Positions 1 through 7,439 of a stretch of 12,420 nucleotides of DNA are shown in pieces (positions within the stretch are counted from its first letter, which is position 1; each line of letters begins with the position of its first letter). Made by a program: the position numbers and the translations under genes. The notes beneath the pieces are model-generated. The model ran no database searches and was not told the origin of the DNA. It was given only the letters and a program-made list of their open reading frames with translations. The stretch is from Candidatus Sumerlaeota bacterium (lineage in GTDB: Bacteria > Sumerlaeota > Sumerlaeia > JADFCT01). Location of the stretch: the NCBI GenBank assembly GCA_026398575.1, contig JAPLSP010000676.1:1-12420 (forward strand), written 5' to 3'.

Positions 1-8
1 TCGAACAT
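1..8 (-). CDS. Start of a gene running off the left edge (partial)
   Basis: Only the first codons (ATG TTC ...) are inside the window, so the product cannot be named. The start is supported by a perfect Shine-Dalgarno, AAGGAGGT, on the minus strand at 22-15, with a 6-base spacer (ctgatc) before the ATG at 8-6. This is as strong as the sites before the recognised genes in the window. The group II intron remnant lies directly upstream, so the gene either begins just past the end of an old intron insertion or its promoter region was altered by it. Seen: the site and the ATG. Inferred: that a real gene follows. Confidence 0.4.
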
Positions 9-130
9 GATCAGACCTCCTTGCTCAGGATGTCTGACCTTTGCGCCAAGACTTATGTGTTGTCCAATGAAGCTTTATGCCTCAGAATACAGGACTTCTC
101 GATACAGACGTTACATAACTGGCTACTACA

Positions 131-147
131 CATAACGCACACGGCTC
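131..147 (-). other. Partial group II intron domain V (5' strand only)
   Basis: Reading the minus strand, 15 bases after the stop of the maturase fragment there is GAGCCGTGTGCGTTATG. The first 12 bases match the conserved 5' strand of the roughly 34-base domain V hairpin, the catalytic core of group II introns, which normally lies shortly after the intron protein gene. The expected 3' strand (of the type GCACGYACGGTTC) is absent: the sequence continues TGTAGTAGCCAG. The catalytic RNA is therefore broken inside domain V, and this copy should not splice or move. Confidence 0.55.
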
Positions 148-160
148 CCCGCACGAGCGT

Positions 161-712
161 TCACCAACTCGGCAACAGATTGACCCGGATGCGGGGCCGG
201 GGAAAAGGAAATTGCGCCTCCATCAGCAGGAATTGATCCCAGTTCATCCGGCGGCCTCCACGACGATTGAGCCAGGCGTGCAACAGCCGTTTGACTTCGT
301 GGCCGTACCGCTGCAAGGCGCGGAAATTGTCCATCACCCCGTAGTAGCAGTAGTGGCCGCGCAGTTTGCGGCAGGTTGCCGCCCACAGGTCGCGCGTGGA
401 CAGCTTGTTCCGGTGGAATCGTATCCAGGCCTTGAACGCCGACACCTTGGCGCAAAATTTCTTGCCCGCCGTCGCGCGTTTCATCCGGTAGCGCTTCCCA
501 TCGCGGGCGCGCCCGCAGTAGTGCGTGAAGCCCAGAAAGTCGAACGTCTCCGGTCTCCGCCGTTCTTTCCGGCGCGCCGCCGCCGCCGCTTGGGGGCCAA
601 ACGCCAGCGCCTTGGTTTTCGTCGGTTCGATTTCCCACCCGTTTGAAAACGCGGCCTTTCCCAGCCGCACCAAGCAACCGCACTCCAAATGCTGGCGCAA
701 CTTCTTCAGGCA
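161..712 (-). pseudogene. Group II intron reverse transcriptase/maturase, C-terminal remnant
   Basis: The translated fragment of about 180 residues matches the end of group II intron-encoded proteins. It carries the RT thumb region (EPTKTKALAFG), then RPETFDFLGFTHYCG, then the maturase domain with RKLRGHYCYYGVMDN and LLHAWLNRRGG, and the family's typical ending PRIRVNLLPSW. The palm and finger domains with the catalytic YADD motif are missing, and an in-frame TAA at 715-713 closes the frame upstream. The only candidate initiator is a TTG at 700 without a ribosome binding site. In an intact copy the protein helps the intron RNA fold and reverse-transcribes it into DNA. Here it is 5'-truncated and inactive. 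There is no C-terminal HNH endonuclease. No partner RNA domains were recognised except the broken domain V just downstream. Confidence 0.85.
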
Positions 713-762
713 TTACATTTTTTCCCTTCAAAATAATTGCTTGTAAGAATCCTTAAACAAAC

Positions 763-796
763 GGCGCCGGCAATTATTGAATCTATTGCCGGCGCC
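763..796 (-). terminator. Intrinsic terminator of the repeat-protein gene
   Basis: GGCGCCGGCAAT (763-774) and ATTGCCGGCGCC (785-796) form a perfect 12-bp inverted repeat around a 10-base loop. On the minus strand the hairpin begins 65 bases after the stop codon of the large repeat-protein gene and is followed by GTTTGTTTAAGGA, a short T-rich run. This fits a Rho-independent terminator for that gene, and it also separates it from the intron remnant. Confidence 0.75.
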
Positions 797-860
797 CCTG
801 GGATTTGGAATGTTCGCGTTCGAGGCAAGAGAGCGCCTCAAACCCGCCGCCGCATCGTCA

Positions 861-3800
861 TCATTGACTGAGCGGTTTGCCATTGATCTCGAAATCTCCA
901 CTAACGTTGCCTTGCGCCTTCAACTGCCTGGCCAGCCGCTGCGCGCCGGTTTCCTGGAGCCATGCCGCGCCCAGGATGGCAGCCGGCCGACGTGCGCGCG
1001 ATTGGATGGCGCCGATATTTCCGCGGCGGTCCGCCGGCATGATCTCAATGCTCGGATCGTCCGCAACCGCCGCTCCGGCGAAGAACGCGCCATTGACGCC
1101 GGCCATTCCCGCGATCGCGGCGATATCGAGCCGTGTCACATCGCTTGTCGCGTTGGCGCCCGCCACGACCGCAATCGGCGCCGGCTGCGTGGTCGCCAAG
1201 GCGTTCGAGGCCGGACGCGCGCCAATATAGCCGCCGACCGGTCCAGCCGTCGAGGCGGAAATGCCCAGAATCCGTCCGCCGGCGATGATCCGCGCCGTAT
1301 AGAGCGCGTCGACAGGCGCCGGCAGATTGTCAATATCGCCGCCTTCCGCGCAGACGCGCAGATTGCCTTCCACGTTGATCTCGCGAACGGCGATATTCGC
1401 CGGGATAACCGCATTGCGCATTGCCAGCGCGCGAGTGATGATCGAAACGTCCTTGTTCGGATACGGAGAGACGCCGCGGGCTGCGGTCGCGGGCACATGC
1501 GAGAGGATCGCCGCGCACCGGATGCCGCCGCCAATCGCCGTCAGCCGCGCCACAACGGCGGCCTGGATAACGGACGCGCCCCCGACGCCGATTCCAGCTT
1601 CGCAAACGACGGGCGCGGGCTGGGTGTAGCGCCGCGTCTGCGTCATGATGGAGACCGGTTGACCCGGCAGGGCCAGATCGCCCAGCGACACGCCGATCAG
1701 ACTGATATCCGCCAAGGCGATTTGGCGCGCGTTTGTGGCCAGCGGAGGCAAGAGCGCTCCCGGAGTCGCATGAATGGACGTGACGCAAATCGAGCTCGTG
1801 GAGGGCCGCGACTGCATGCGGACCACGCCAATCGCGGGCGCCACGAGGTTCATGGCATAGGCGCCCGGCATCGCAAGGGATCGGATCGCGCCCATGGCCT
1901 CGATGGTTCCGGCGCCCTTGCAGGCGACCGAACCTTGCGACCAGACACGCGCCAGCGCGCCGTTCGTCTTGATGCCGGGGATGGGACGCGGGGCTTTGCC
2001 CGACGCCAGCGCCTGACGGCTGGACTTGATCGTCAACGCGCCCATCGTGCCCGAGGTCATATCGCTCCATTGAAGCGCGAGGCCGTTTTCCGCCGACAGC
2101 GTGGCGCCCGCTGCCAATCCTCTGACCTTGGCTTGCGCGGCCGTCTCAGGATAGTTGAACTTATGCCCGGCGTTGTCGGTGTAAGAGATCAGATAGTCCT
2201 CAAACCAATTGCTTGCATAGACCGCCGTCATCGTCACATTGCCATCCAGCAAGATTTCGATGCTGGCCGATTGATTGCCGTGGAATTCGCGGCCATTGCG
2301 CAGCCACTTGCGGAAGGTATAGCGATTGTCGGAAGCCGCTCCCACCGTCAGGGTGATCGTGGTGGAGTTGTCAAAGACGCCGGCGCGCGTTCCATTGAAC
2401 GTCGCAATCACGCCGCGTGTGACGCTGGGATCCATCACCGTGATCGCGATGCTGCAATCCGGAACCGCCGAATCCAGCGTCAACAGGGACTGATTCGCGG
2501 CGGCGCCATCCGCAAAGACCGCCGTCATCGTGTAATCGGCGTCCATGGCGACGGACACCATCAGGGCGCTGTTTCCCGCGAAGTCCGCGCCGTCTTTGAG
2601 CCACTTGACGAACAGGCCGCCGCCCAAAGGAGCGCTGGCCGGCGCCGTGAGCGTCACTTGTGTCTTTTCAGCATAAACCAAATCGCATGGCGTCAACCGC
2701 CCTCCAATGCTGCTCGCATCCAAGGGAGCGACCCTGATTTCAACGCCGCTGTCGGGGTTGGAAGAAGCGAGCGTAAGGGTGTGCGTCGTGACTACAGGCG
2801 GTACAGGAGGAGGCGGAGGCGGCGGGGGCGTAACGCTTTCATAAACTGCCGTCATCCGGCAATCCTCATTCATAACCACCTGGACCGTTGGATTCATTCC
2901 GTCCCGGCATTCGGCGCCGTTTCTGAGCCACTTTGCAAATTTGCCGGCGACCGTTCCCGTGGCGTTTGGCAAAGCCTGCGGGGCCGTCAGCGTGACCGTC
3001 GTTCCTTCAGGATAAGCGAAACTAAACGGCGTTAGGAGGATATTGGGTATTGGAACCGAATTGGGAGCTGGATTTGAAGCCGGATTTAGAGATGGTCTTG
3101 GAGATGGAATTGGAGATGGATTTGGAGACGGTCTCAGAGATGGATTGGGAGATGGTCTTGGAGATGGATTGGGAGATGGTCTTGGAGATGGATTTGGAGT
3201 GGGATTTGGATTTGGCGCAGGTATTGGCATTACCGCGATGGGCACGCCGCGCTCGGGATTGGCGGACAACACCGTCAGCGTGTGCGTTGTCTTTGACGGA
3301 GGAGGCGGCGGAGGAGGCGGTGTCACTCCTTCATAGACCGCGGTCATCTCGATGTCCTCATTCATCACCACCTGGACCATCGGATTTGTTCCGCCCCGGA
3401 ATTCATTTCCGTTTCTGAGCCACTTTACAAAGCGCCCTGGGATTGCTCCTGCGGGACTCGGCAAAACCTGCGGCGCCGTCAGCGTGACCGTCGTTCCTTC
3501 GGGATAAACAAGACTGAACGGCGTCAGCAGAATCGGAATAATCATCGGCGCCGGTCCACTAGGAACTAGCATTGGCATCATCGCGATTGGCACGCCGCGC
3601 TCGGGATTGGCGGACAACACGGTCAAGGTGTGCGTGGTCTTTGACGGAGGCGGCGGCGGCGGCGTAGTCTCATACACTGCCGTCAACTGATGATCCTCGC
3701 TCATAATCACCGTCACCTGCGTCTTGGGCCATCCTTCGGTGTCGCTGGAACTTCTCATCCACCGGACAAAGCGGGCTTCGCCTGCGTTGGTCATCGGCAG

Positions 3801-5333
3801 CCGCTCGGGCGCGGTCAACGTGACCGTCGTTCCTTCGGGATATACAAGGTGGAAGGGAGTCAACCGGCTATTAGCGGCGCCGGCAGGATCCAGAGGCGCA
3901 ACCATAATGGGCACGCCCGTTTGCGGATTGATGGAAAAGACCATCAGCGTATGCGTGGTCACAGGAGGAGGAGGCAGAACGGCCACATACATCGCCTCCA
4001 TATAATAATCCGCGCTCAGAAGAATCGTTACCTGCGGCGTCTTCCATGATTGGCTGCGGCCATCCACCACCCAGCAGAGAAAACGGAATTCGCAGCCCGA
4101 GGCCATCGGGATTCGTTCAGGCGCCGTAAGGGTTATGGTCGTGTTTTCAGGATAGACATTCGTGAACGGGGTCAGACGTGTAGGGCTCAGACTGCCGGGA
4201 TCAGGTGGATTGATGGCCACCGGCACACCCGGAAGCCGCATGTTTTGAGTGTGATTCCAAGCGTCCACGGTCAGTGTATGCGTGGTCACGGGGGGAGGCG
4301 GCGGCGGCGCAACGGTTTCATATACCGCCGTCATCGTATGGTCCATCATCAAGACTACTTTGGTTATCGGATTCGTCCCGCCGTCAAACTCACGCCCATT
4401 CCTCAGCCACTTGACAAAGCGCGAGCGGGGTTTGGCGGGGTCGTCGCCCAATATCGCCGGCGCTGTCAGCGTCACCGTCGTGCCGGAAGGATAAACAATG
4501 CTGAAAGGCGTCGCTGGATTGCCCGGCATCGCCAATGGATTCGGCGCCACCGCGATGGGCACGCCACGCTCCAGATTGACTGACAGCACCGTCAACGTAT
4601 GCGTGGTTGGCTGCGGCGGCGCCACGATTTCGTAAACTGCCGTCAGCTGATGATCCGCGCTCATGACGACCGTCACAGCAGGATGCGGCCAATACAGCGT
4701 TAATGTGCCGATCAGCCATTGGACAAACTTGGCTTCGCTGCCTCCTGCCAGCGGCACACGCTCCGGCGCGGTAAGCACAACCGTTGTCCCTTCGCAAAAT
4801 ACTTGAGTAAAAGGCGTCGCCATCATGATTTGAATTCCACCCGGCAGCAGCTGGACCGCAATGAGCACGCCGCGTTCCGGATTGACCGACAAGACCGTCA
4901 GCGTATGCGTCGTTACGGGCGGTGGCGGCAGGACGGCTTCATAGACCGCCGTCATCGTATGGTCCATCATCAAGATCACTTTGGTTATCGGATTCGTCCC
5001 GCCGCTAAATTCCAGCCCATTTCTCAGCCACTTGACAAAGCGGGCGCTGGGATGGACGCTATCGCCTAATATCGGAGGCGCAGAAAGCGTGACGGTCGTG
5101 CCTTTGGGATAAACAATATGAAAAGGCGTCAGCAGATTGGGCGATATTCCATTCGATATTGGCTGAACCGCAATAGGCACGCCGCGCTCCGGATTGACGG
5201 ACAATACCGTCAGCGTATGAGTCGCCACCGGAGTACTCGGGTCAGTCTGCGCAACAGCCCATCCGGCGCCGAATGCCAACAGGCAGAGCGCCATGCATAG
5301 GCTTCCTATCCTCGACATCGTCCGATTCGCCAT
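861..5333 (-). CDS. Large secreted protein with nine InlB-B-like repeats and a beta-helix-like C-terminal region
   Basis: A 1490-residue exported protein of unknown function, probably on the cell surface. The start chosen is ATG 5333 (MANRTMSRIG), because AAGGAG lies 8 bases upstream; an in-frame ATG 13 codons earlier has no such site. Residues 1-29 are a signal peptide (hydrophobic core LCMALCLLAFGAGWAVAQ). Nine repeats begin near residues 38, 142, 244, 351, 460, 567, 683, 850 and 950. Each opens with THTLTV (LLTLDS in the ninth), continues with TPFxxVYPEGTTVTLTAP and RFVKWLRNG, and closes with MTAVYE. This is the pattern of divergent InlB B-repeat/Flg_new_2-type beta-grasp modules. Repeats 1 to 8 are mostly joined by runs of prolines. 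Repeat 7 holds a long Pro-Ser-Asn insert near residues 706-756. Residues from about 1045 to 1490 are rich in Ala, Gly, Ile and Val with short alternating strands, suggestive of a beta-helix. No LPXTG, PEP-CTERM or porin-type C-terminus was seen. It lies 63 bases after the LTxxQ gene, so is probably co-transcribed with it. Confidence 0.9.
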   Translation of the reverse strand: MANRTMSRIGSLCMALCLLAFGAGWAVAQTDPSTPVATHTLTVLSVNPERGVPIAVQPISNGISPNLLTPFHIVYPKGTTVTLSAPPILGDSVHPSARFVKWLRNGLEFSGGTNPITKVILMMDHTMTAVYEAVLPPPPVTTHTLTVLSVNPERGVLIAVQLLPGGIQIMMATPFTQVFCEGTTVVLTAPERVPLAGGSEAKFVQWLIGTLTLYWPHPAVTVVMSADHQLTAVYEIVAPPQPTTHTLTVLSVNLERGVPIAVAPNPLAMPGNPATPFSIVYPSGTTVTLTAPAILGDDPAKPRSRFVKWLRNGREFDGGTNPITKVVLMMDHTMTAVYETVAPPPPPPVTTHTLTVDAWNHTQNMRLPGVPVAINPPDPGSLSPTRLTPFTNVYPENTTITLTAPERIPMASGCEFRFLCWVVDGRSQSWKTPQVTILLSADYYMEAMYVAVLPPPPVTTHTLMVFSINPQTGVPIMVAPLDPAGAANSRLTPFHLVYPEGTTVTLTAPERLPMTNAGEARFVRWMRSSSDTEGWPKTQVTVIMSEDHQLTAVYETTPPPPPPSKTTHTLTVLSANPERGVPIAMMPMLVPSGPAPMIIPILLTPFSLVYPEGTTVTLTAPQVLPSPAGAIPGRFVKWLRNGNEFRGGTNPMVQVVMNEDIEMTAVYEGVTPPPPPPPPSKTTHTLTVLSANPERGVPIAVMPIPAPNPNPTPNPSPRPSPNPSPRPSPNPSLRPSPNPSPIPSPRPSLNPASNPAPNSVPIPNILLTPFSFAYPEGTTVTLTAPQALPNATGTVAGKFAKWLRNGAECRDGMNPTVQVVMNEDCRMTAVYESVTPPPPPPPPVPPVVTTHTLTLASSNPDSGVEIRVAPLDASSIGGRLTPCDLVYAEKTQVTLTAPASAPLGGGLFVKWLKDGADFAGNSALMVSVAMDADYTMTAVFADGAAANQSLLTLDSAVPDCSIAITVMDPSVTRGVIATFNGTRAGVFDNSTTITLTVGAASDNRYTFRKWLRNGREFHGNQSASIEILLDGNVTMTAVYASNWFEDYLISYTDNAGHKFNYPETAAQAKVRGLAAGATLSAENGLALQWSDMTSGTMGALTIKSSRQALASGKAPRPIPGIKTNGALARVWSQGSVACKGAGTIEAMGAIRSLAMPGAYAMNLVAPAIGVVRMQSRPSTSSICVTSIHATPGALLPPLATNARQIALADISLIGVSLGDLALPGQPVSIMTQTRRYTQPAPVVCEAGIGVGGASVIQAAVVARLTAIGGGIRCAAILSHVPATAARGVSPYPNKDVSIITRALAMRNAVIPANIAVREINVEGNLRVCAEGGDIDNLPAPVDALYTARIIAGGRILGISASTAGPVGGYIGARPASNALATTQPAPIAVVAGANATSDVTRLDIAAIAGMAGVNGAFFAGAAVADDPSIEIMPADRRGNIGAIQSRARRPAAILGAAWLQETGAQRLARQLKAQGNVSGDFEINGKPLSQ
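3064..3215 (-). repeat. 24-bp tandem repeat coding for a Pro-Ser-rich spacer
   Basis: Within repeat 7 of the large protein the DNA is built of imperfect 24-base units. Two perfect neighbouring copies lie at 3142-3165 and 3166-3189, with degenerate 6- and 12-base sub-units on both sides. On the coding (minus) strand each unit gives eight residues of the form NPSPRPSP. The length is a multiple of three, so copy-number change would keep the frame. The insert falls between the GVPIAV strand and the TPF strand of the module, probably as an extended, flexible loop. Confidence 0.85.
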
Positions 5334-5396
5334 GACTTCAGCTCCTTCTTGAATATGCTTGTTCCCCTGCAATCAATAACTTGTCTGCCGCATCAT

Positions 5397-6287
5397 TCAT
5401 CTTTCCCGTACGCCTGGCGATTCCGGAGCGCCCATGGGACGCGCGCCTTCAGGCTGCTGCCCGGGACGCCCCTGCGGGGCAACTTGCCCCTGAGGGGGAA
5501 GCTGTCCCTGAGGACGGATGGGACGCTGCTGTAAAGGCGCCTGTCCGTCCGGGCGATAAAGCTGTTCGGGACGGGGCGTCATGCCCTGCGGACGGATGGG
5601 CTGACCCTGCTGAAGCATCTGTCCCTGCATGGGCCGCTGTCCGGCTTGCTTCTTCAGCTCGCGCAGTTTCCCTTGCTGTTCGGGAGTCAGGATGTTTTTC
5701 ACTTTGACCAGGAGCGTCATGTGCAACCGCTTGATTTCATTCTCGGCTGTCAGGAGTTTTTCCAGTTGCGCCATGACCTGCTTTTCATCGGGGCGTTCCT
5801 GATTCGTGAGCGACTTCATTGCCTCAGCCTCGGCCTGCTGCTTCCATTGCAGGTCCGTGAAGCGCTCCAGCATCTTGCGCATTTCCCCTTTGAGCGCGTC
5901 CCGCTGCTTCTCCGTCAGATCGAGGGCTTTTTGATACTGCATCACCAATTCAGGAGGAAAGAAATTCTCAGTCATCATTTCGCCCTGTCCGCCCTCCTGC
6001 GGACGGCGCTGCAAAAACTCAGGGGCGGCGCCGACGGGCGGTTGCTGTGGAGGCAGTTGCGGACGATCCGGCGCATCCATGGATGGCCGGTCCGGCGCGC
6101 CAACCGGCGGCTTATCCGGCGGCTTATCCGGCGCTCCCGCGAAGGGACGATCCGGCGCGCCAACCGGCGGCTTATCCGGCCCTCCCGCGAAGGGACGATC
6201 CGGCGCGCCCGAAGGCGGCTGCTGCGCGCATGCCGCTGCGGCGAAAAAAACCGCGAGAGCGAGCGCTGAAACAAAACCGATTTTCAT
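5397..6287 (-). CDS. Secreted LTxxQ (CpxP/Spy/CnrX-like) protein with proline-rich tails
   Basis: A 296-residue exported protein. Residues 1-21 form a signal peptide (hydrophobic run ALALAVFFAAAACA); Cys20 after AAA could make it a lipoprotein, though the lipobox is not ideal. Residues 23-85 are repeats of GAPDRPFAG and PDKPPV. Residues 105-215 are a charged, all-helical domain with two LTxxQ-type motifs, LTEKQ (124-128) and LTPEQ (200-204), as in the periplasmic CpxP/Spy chaperones and heavy-metal sensors such as CnrX and ZraP. Residues 218-296 are a Gln-Pro-Gly-rich tail. The clustered His/Met ligands of CnrX are not apparent (one HM at 189-190), so metal sensing is uncertain; a chaperone or folding-stress role is equally possible. 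The start is backed by GGGAGGA, 7 bases before the ATG. It stands between the sigma/anti-sigma pair and the large repeat protein, and may sense envelope state or assist that protein's folding. Confidence 0.8.
   Translation of the reverse strand: MKIGFVSALALAVFFAAAACAQQPPSGAPDRPFAGGPDKPPVGAPDRPFAGAPDKPPDKPPVGAPDRPSMDAPDRPQLPPQQPPVGAAPEFLQRRPQEGGQGEMMTENFFPPELVMQYQKALDLTEKQRDALKGEMRKMLERFTDLQWKQQAEAEAMKSLTNQERPDEKQVMAQLEKLLTAENEIKRLHMTLLVKVKNILTPEQQGKLRELKKQAGQRPMQGQMLQQGQPIRPQGMTPRPEQLYRPDGQAPLQQRPIRPQGQLPPQGQVAPQGRPGQQPEGARPMGAPESPGVRER
6060..6215 (-). repeat. Tandem repeat coding for the APDRP/PDKPP stretch
   Basis: A 30-base block at 6091-6120 is repeated exactly at 6151-6180, and the flanking blocks (gcttatccggc; cccgcgaagggacgatccgg) also recur at 48-60 base spacing. 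On the minus strand this codes for the GAPDRPFAG-PDKPP repeats just after the signal peptide of the LTxxQ protein. Near-identical DNA copies point to recent slippage or unequal recombination. Confidence 0.85.
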
Positions 6288-6391
6288 AAATTGTCCTCCC
6301 TTTATGTCTGTTCCGCTTGAGGCGGGAAATTGCCTTTATCCATTGGCGCATGGGTCCATAATTCCAAAGCCTGATTATCAACTTCTTATGT

Positions 6392-6481
6392 CATTACCAC
6401 AGCGCGAACGACAACATGTTGTCGGTTCTTGCTATCTGTGCAATCCGCGAAATCCGTGGTAATATTCCAACCACGGATTTC
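6392..6481. repeat. Intergenic palindrome-hairpin module, copy 1
   Basis: Contains a perfect 16-bp palindrome CGACAACATGTTGTCG (6409-6424). After 24 bases follows a hairpin with 12-bp perfect arms, GAAATCCGTGGT (6449-6460) and ACCACGGATTTC (6470-6481), and a 9-base loop. The first 33 bases align without gaps to copy 2 at 7508-7540 (25 of 33 identical by eye), and both hairpins share AATCCGTGGT/ACCACGGATT. It lies after the anti-sigma-like gene and 105 bases upstream of the LTxxQ gene start. It could be an operator plus attenuator, or a member of a dispersed REP-like family. Confidence 0.7.
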
Positions 6482-6493
6482 AGATCTCCTTCG

Positions 6494-6862
6494 CTAGATC
6501 TCAGATCCTTTGTCCTTTGCCGGCAATGACGAATCTGACAGAGTCTGCGACTGGGTTTCCCATGCCGCGCGCGGGACCGACAATAGCGCATCCGTCGAGG
6601 CCTTCCACTGCGAAAACTTCGCCCAGTCCGTCATGTCGTCCGCCGGCTGACGCAGGCGCCCGTTAATCACCGTCAATAAAACAACCAGAATCATTGCCGT
6701 CATTGTGGCGGCTGCCGTCAGGCTTCCCCAGCGTATTCTCAGCCGCATCCTGGGCGAGCGGGCGACGGCAAGGACATGATAATCGGGCGCGCGCAAGGCG
6801 TCTGCGCTTCTTTGCTCCTGAAAGAGCCGTCGAAGATGGGTCTCTGGATTATCGGGATTCAT
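6494..6862 (-). CDS. Small single-pass membrane protein, probable anti-sigma factor
   Basis: A 122-residue protein whose first 14 bases overlap the end of the sigma factor gene, with a strong AAGGAGGA before its ATG; the two are translationally coupled. Residues 1-46 are cytoplasmic-type and positively charged before the membrane (SPRMRLRIRW). Residues 47-67 form one transmembrane helix (SLTAAATMTAMILVVLLTVI). Residues 68-122 would face the periplasm and show no known fold. The gene position, size and topology match membrane anti-sigma factors that hold an ECF sigma factor at the membrane, such as CnrY. No zinc-binding ZAS motif (HxxxCxxC) is present. The N-terminal LRRLFQEQRSADALRAPDY may be the sigma-binding helix. 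The function is inferred from context, not from sequence family. Confidence 0.7.
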   Translation of the reverse strand: MNPDNPETHLRRLFQEQRSADALRAPDYHVLAVARSPRMRLRIRWGSLTAAATMTAMILVVLLTVINGRLRQPADDMTDWAKFSQWKASTDALLSVPRAAWETQSQTLSDSSLPAKDKGSEI

Positions 6863-7433
6863 GAAAATCCTCCTTGGGTCCGATCAATTCGCGGAGCCGC
6901 TGTTTTCCGCGTTCGTAGTGTGTGCGCGCCGAGCCAATGGTGACGCCCATGATTTCCGCCGCTTCGCTCAAACTCATATCCTGATAGAAAACCAGATGAA
7001 GCGCTTCTTGCTGGCGGCGCGGCAATTTCGAAAGCGCTTTTTGCAGCACGCTCTGGATTTGCGATTGGTACAGATTCTCCACCGGGCGATCCCCGGAAAC
7101 GCTTGAATTGTGCGCTCGCTCCAAACGGGCCAGTCCCAGCTTTTGGAGCCAGTGGCGCCGGCGCTCGCCCGCAGCCGTGCGATGGATCACCGCGAACAGC
7201 CACGTTTTGAACGCTGCCCGTCCGTCATATCGCGCCCGGCCATCCAGCACTTTCAGATAAGCCGTTTGAAGAAGGTCCTCCGCCTCTTCCGGGCGCCAGC
7301 CGCTGCATCGCAACGCCCACCCGAAACTGGCCTCATGGAGTTCCTGAAGGCGCATCCGCAATTCTTGCTCATCCATGGGCCAGCTATGCGCATGAGGTTT
7401 ATGACTTACAAGTGTGTTATTTGTCGCTGTCAT
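6849..7433 (-). CDS. ECF-type RNA polymerase sigma factor
   Basis: A 194-residue sigma-70 family protein of the extracytoplasmic-function type, which directs RNA polymerase to a small set of stress promoters. Region 2 covers about residues 28-94 (EEAEDLLQTAYLKVLDGRA, then FKTWLFAVIHRTA). Region 4 covers about 134-184, with SKLPRRQQEALHLVFYQ and the helix-turn-helix LSEAAEIMGVTIGSARTHYE. Regions 1.1 and 3 are lacking, as usual for the class. ATG 7433 is preferred: an upstream TTG at 7451 would place a TATAAT box inside the coding region. No Shine-Dalgarno precedes 7433. A further ATG at 7376 (MDEQELRMRL) is also possible and lies closer to where such proteins usually begin. It is followed, with overlap, by the probable anti-sigma gene, so it is likely silent until an envelope signal releases it. 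Confidence 0.92.
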   Translation of the reverse strand: MTATNNTLVSHKPHAHSWPMDEQELRMRLQELHEASFGWALRCSGWRPEEAEDLLQTAYLKVLDGRARYDGRAAFKTWLFAVIHRTAAGERRRHWLQKLGLARLERAHNSSVSGDRPVENLYQSQIQSVLQKALSKLPRRQQEALHLVFYQDMSLSEAAEIMGVTIGSARTHYERGKQRLRELIGPKEDFHESR

Positions 7434-7439
7434 CGGTGG

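Noticed and set aside
126..731. Alternative 201-codon minus frame over the intron relic
   Set aside because: The maturase motifs are all in the other minus frame (161-712); this frame gives low-complexity Arg/Gly/Pro sequence.
777..3035. Long plus-strand open frame of 752 codons
   Set aside because: It is antisense to the repeat protein, is extremely rich in Arg, and has no ribosome site or domain. The minus strand has a signal peptide, repeats and a Shine-Dalgarno, so this frame is a shadow of high-GC repeat codons.
3064..3215. CRISPR array
   Set aside because: The units are contiguous with no unique spacers and code for a Pro-Ser stretch in frame.
6449..6481. Intrinsic terminator for the sigma/anti-sigma pair
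   Set aside because: The hairpin is strong but on the minus strand is followed by TCGCGGATTGCACAG, with no T run, and a related hairpin lies between divergent genes where no terminator is needed. It was kept as part of a repeated module, though some termination effect is possible.
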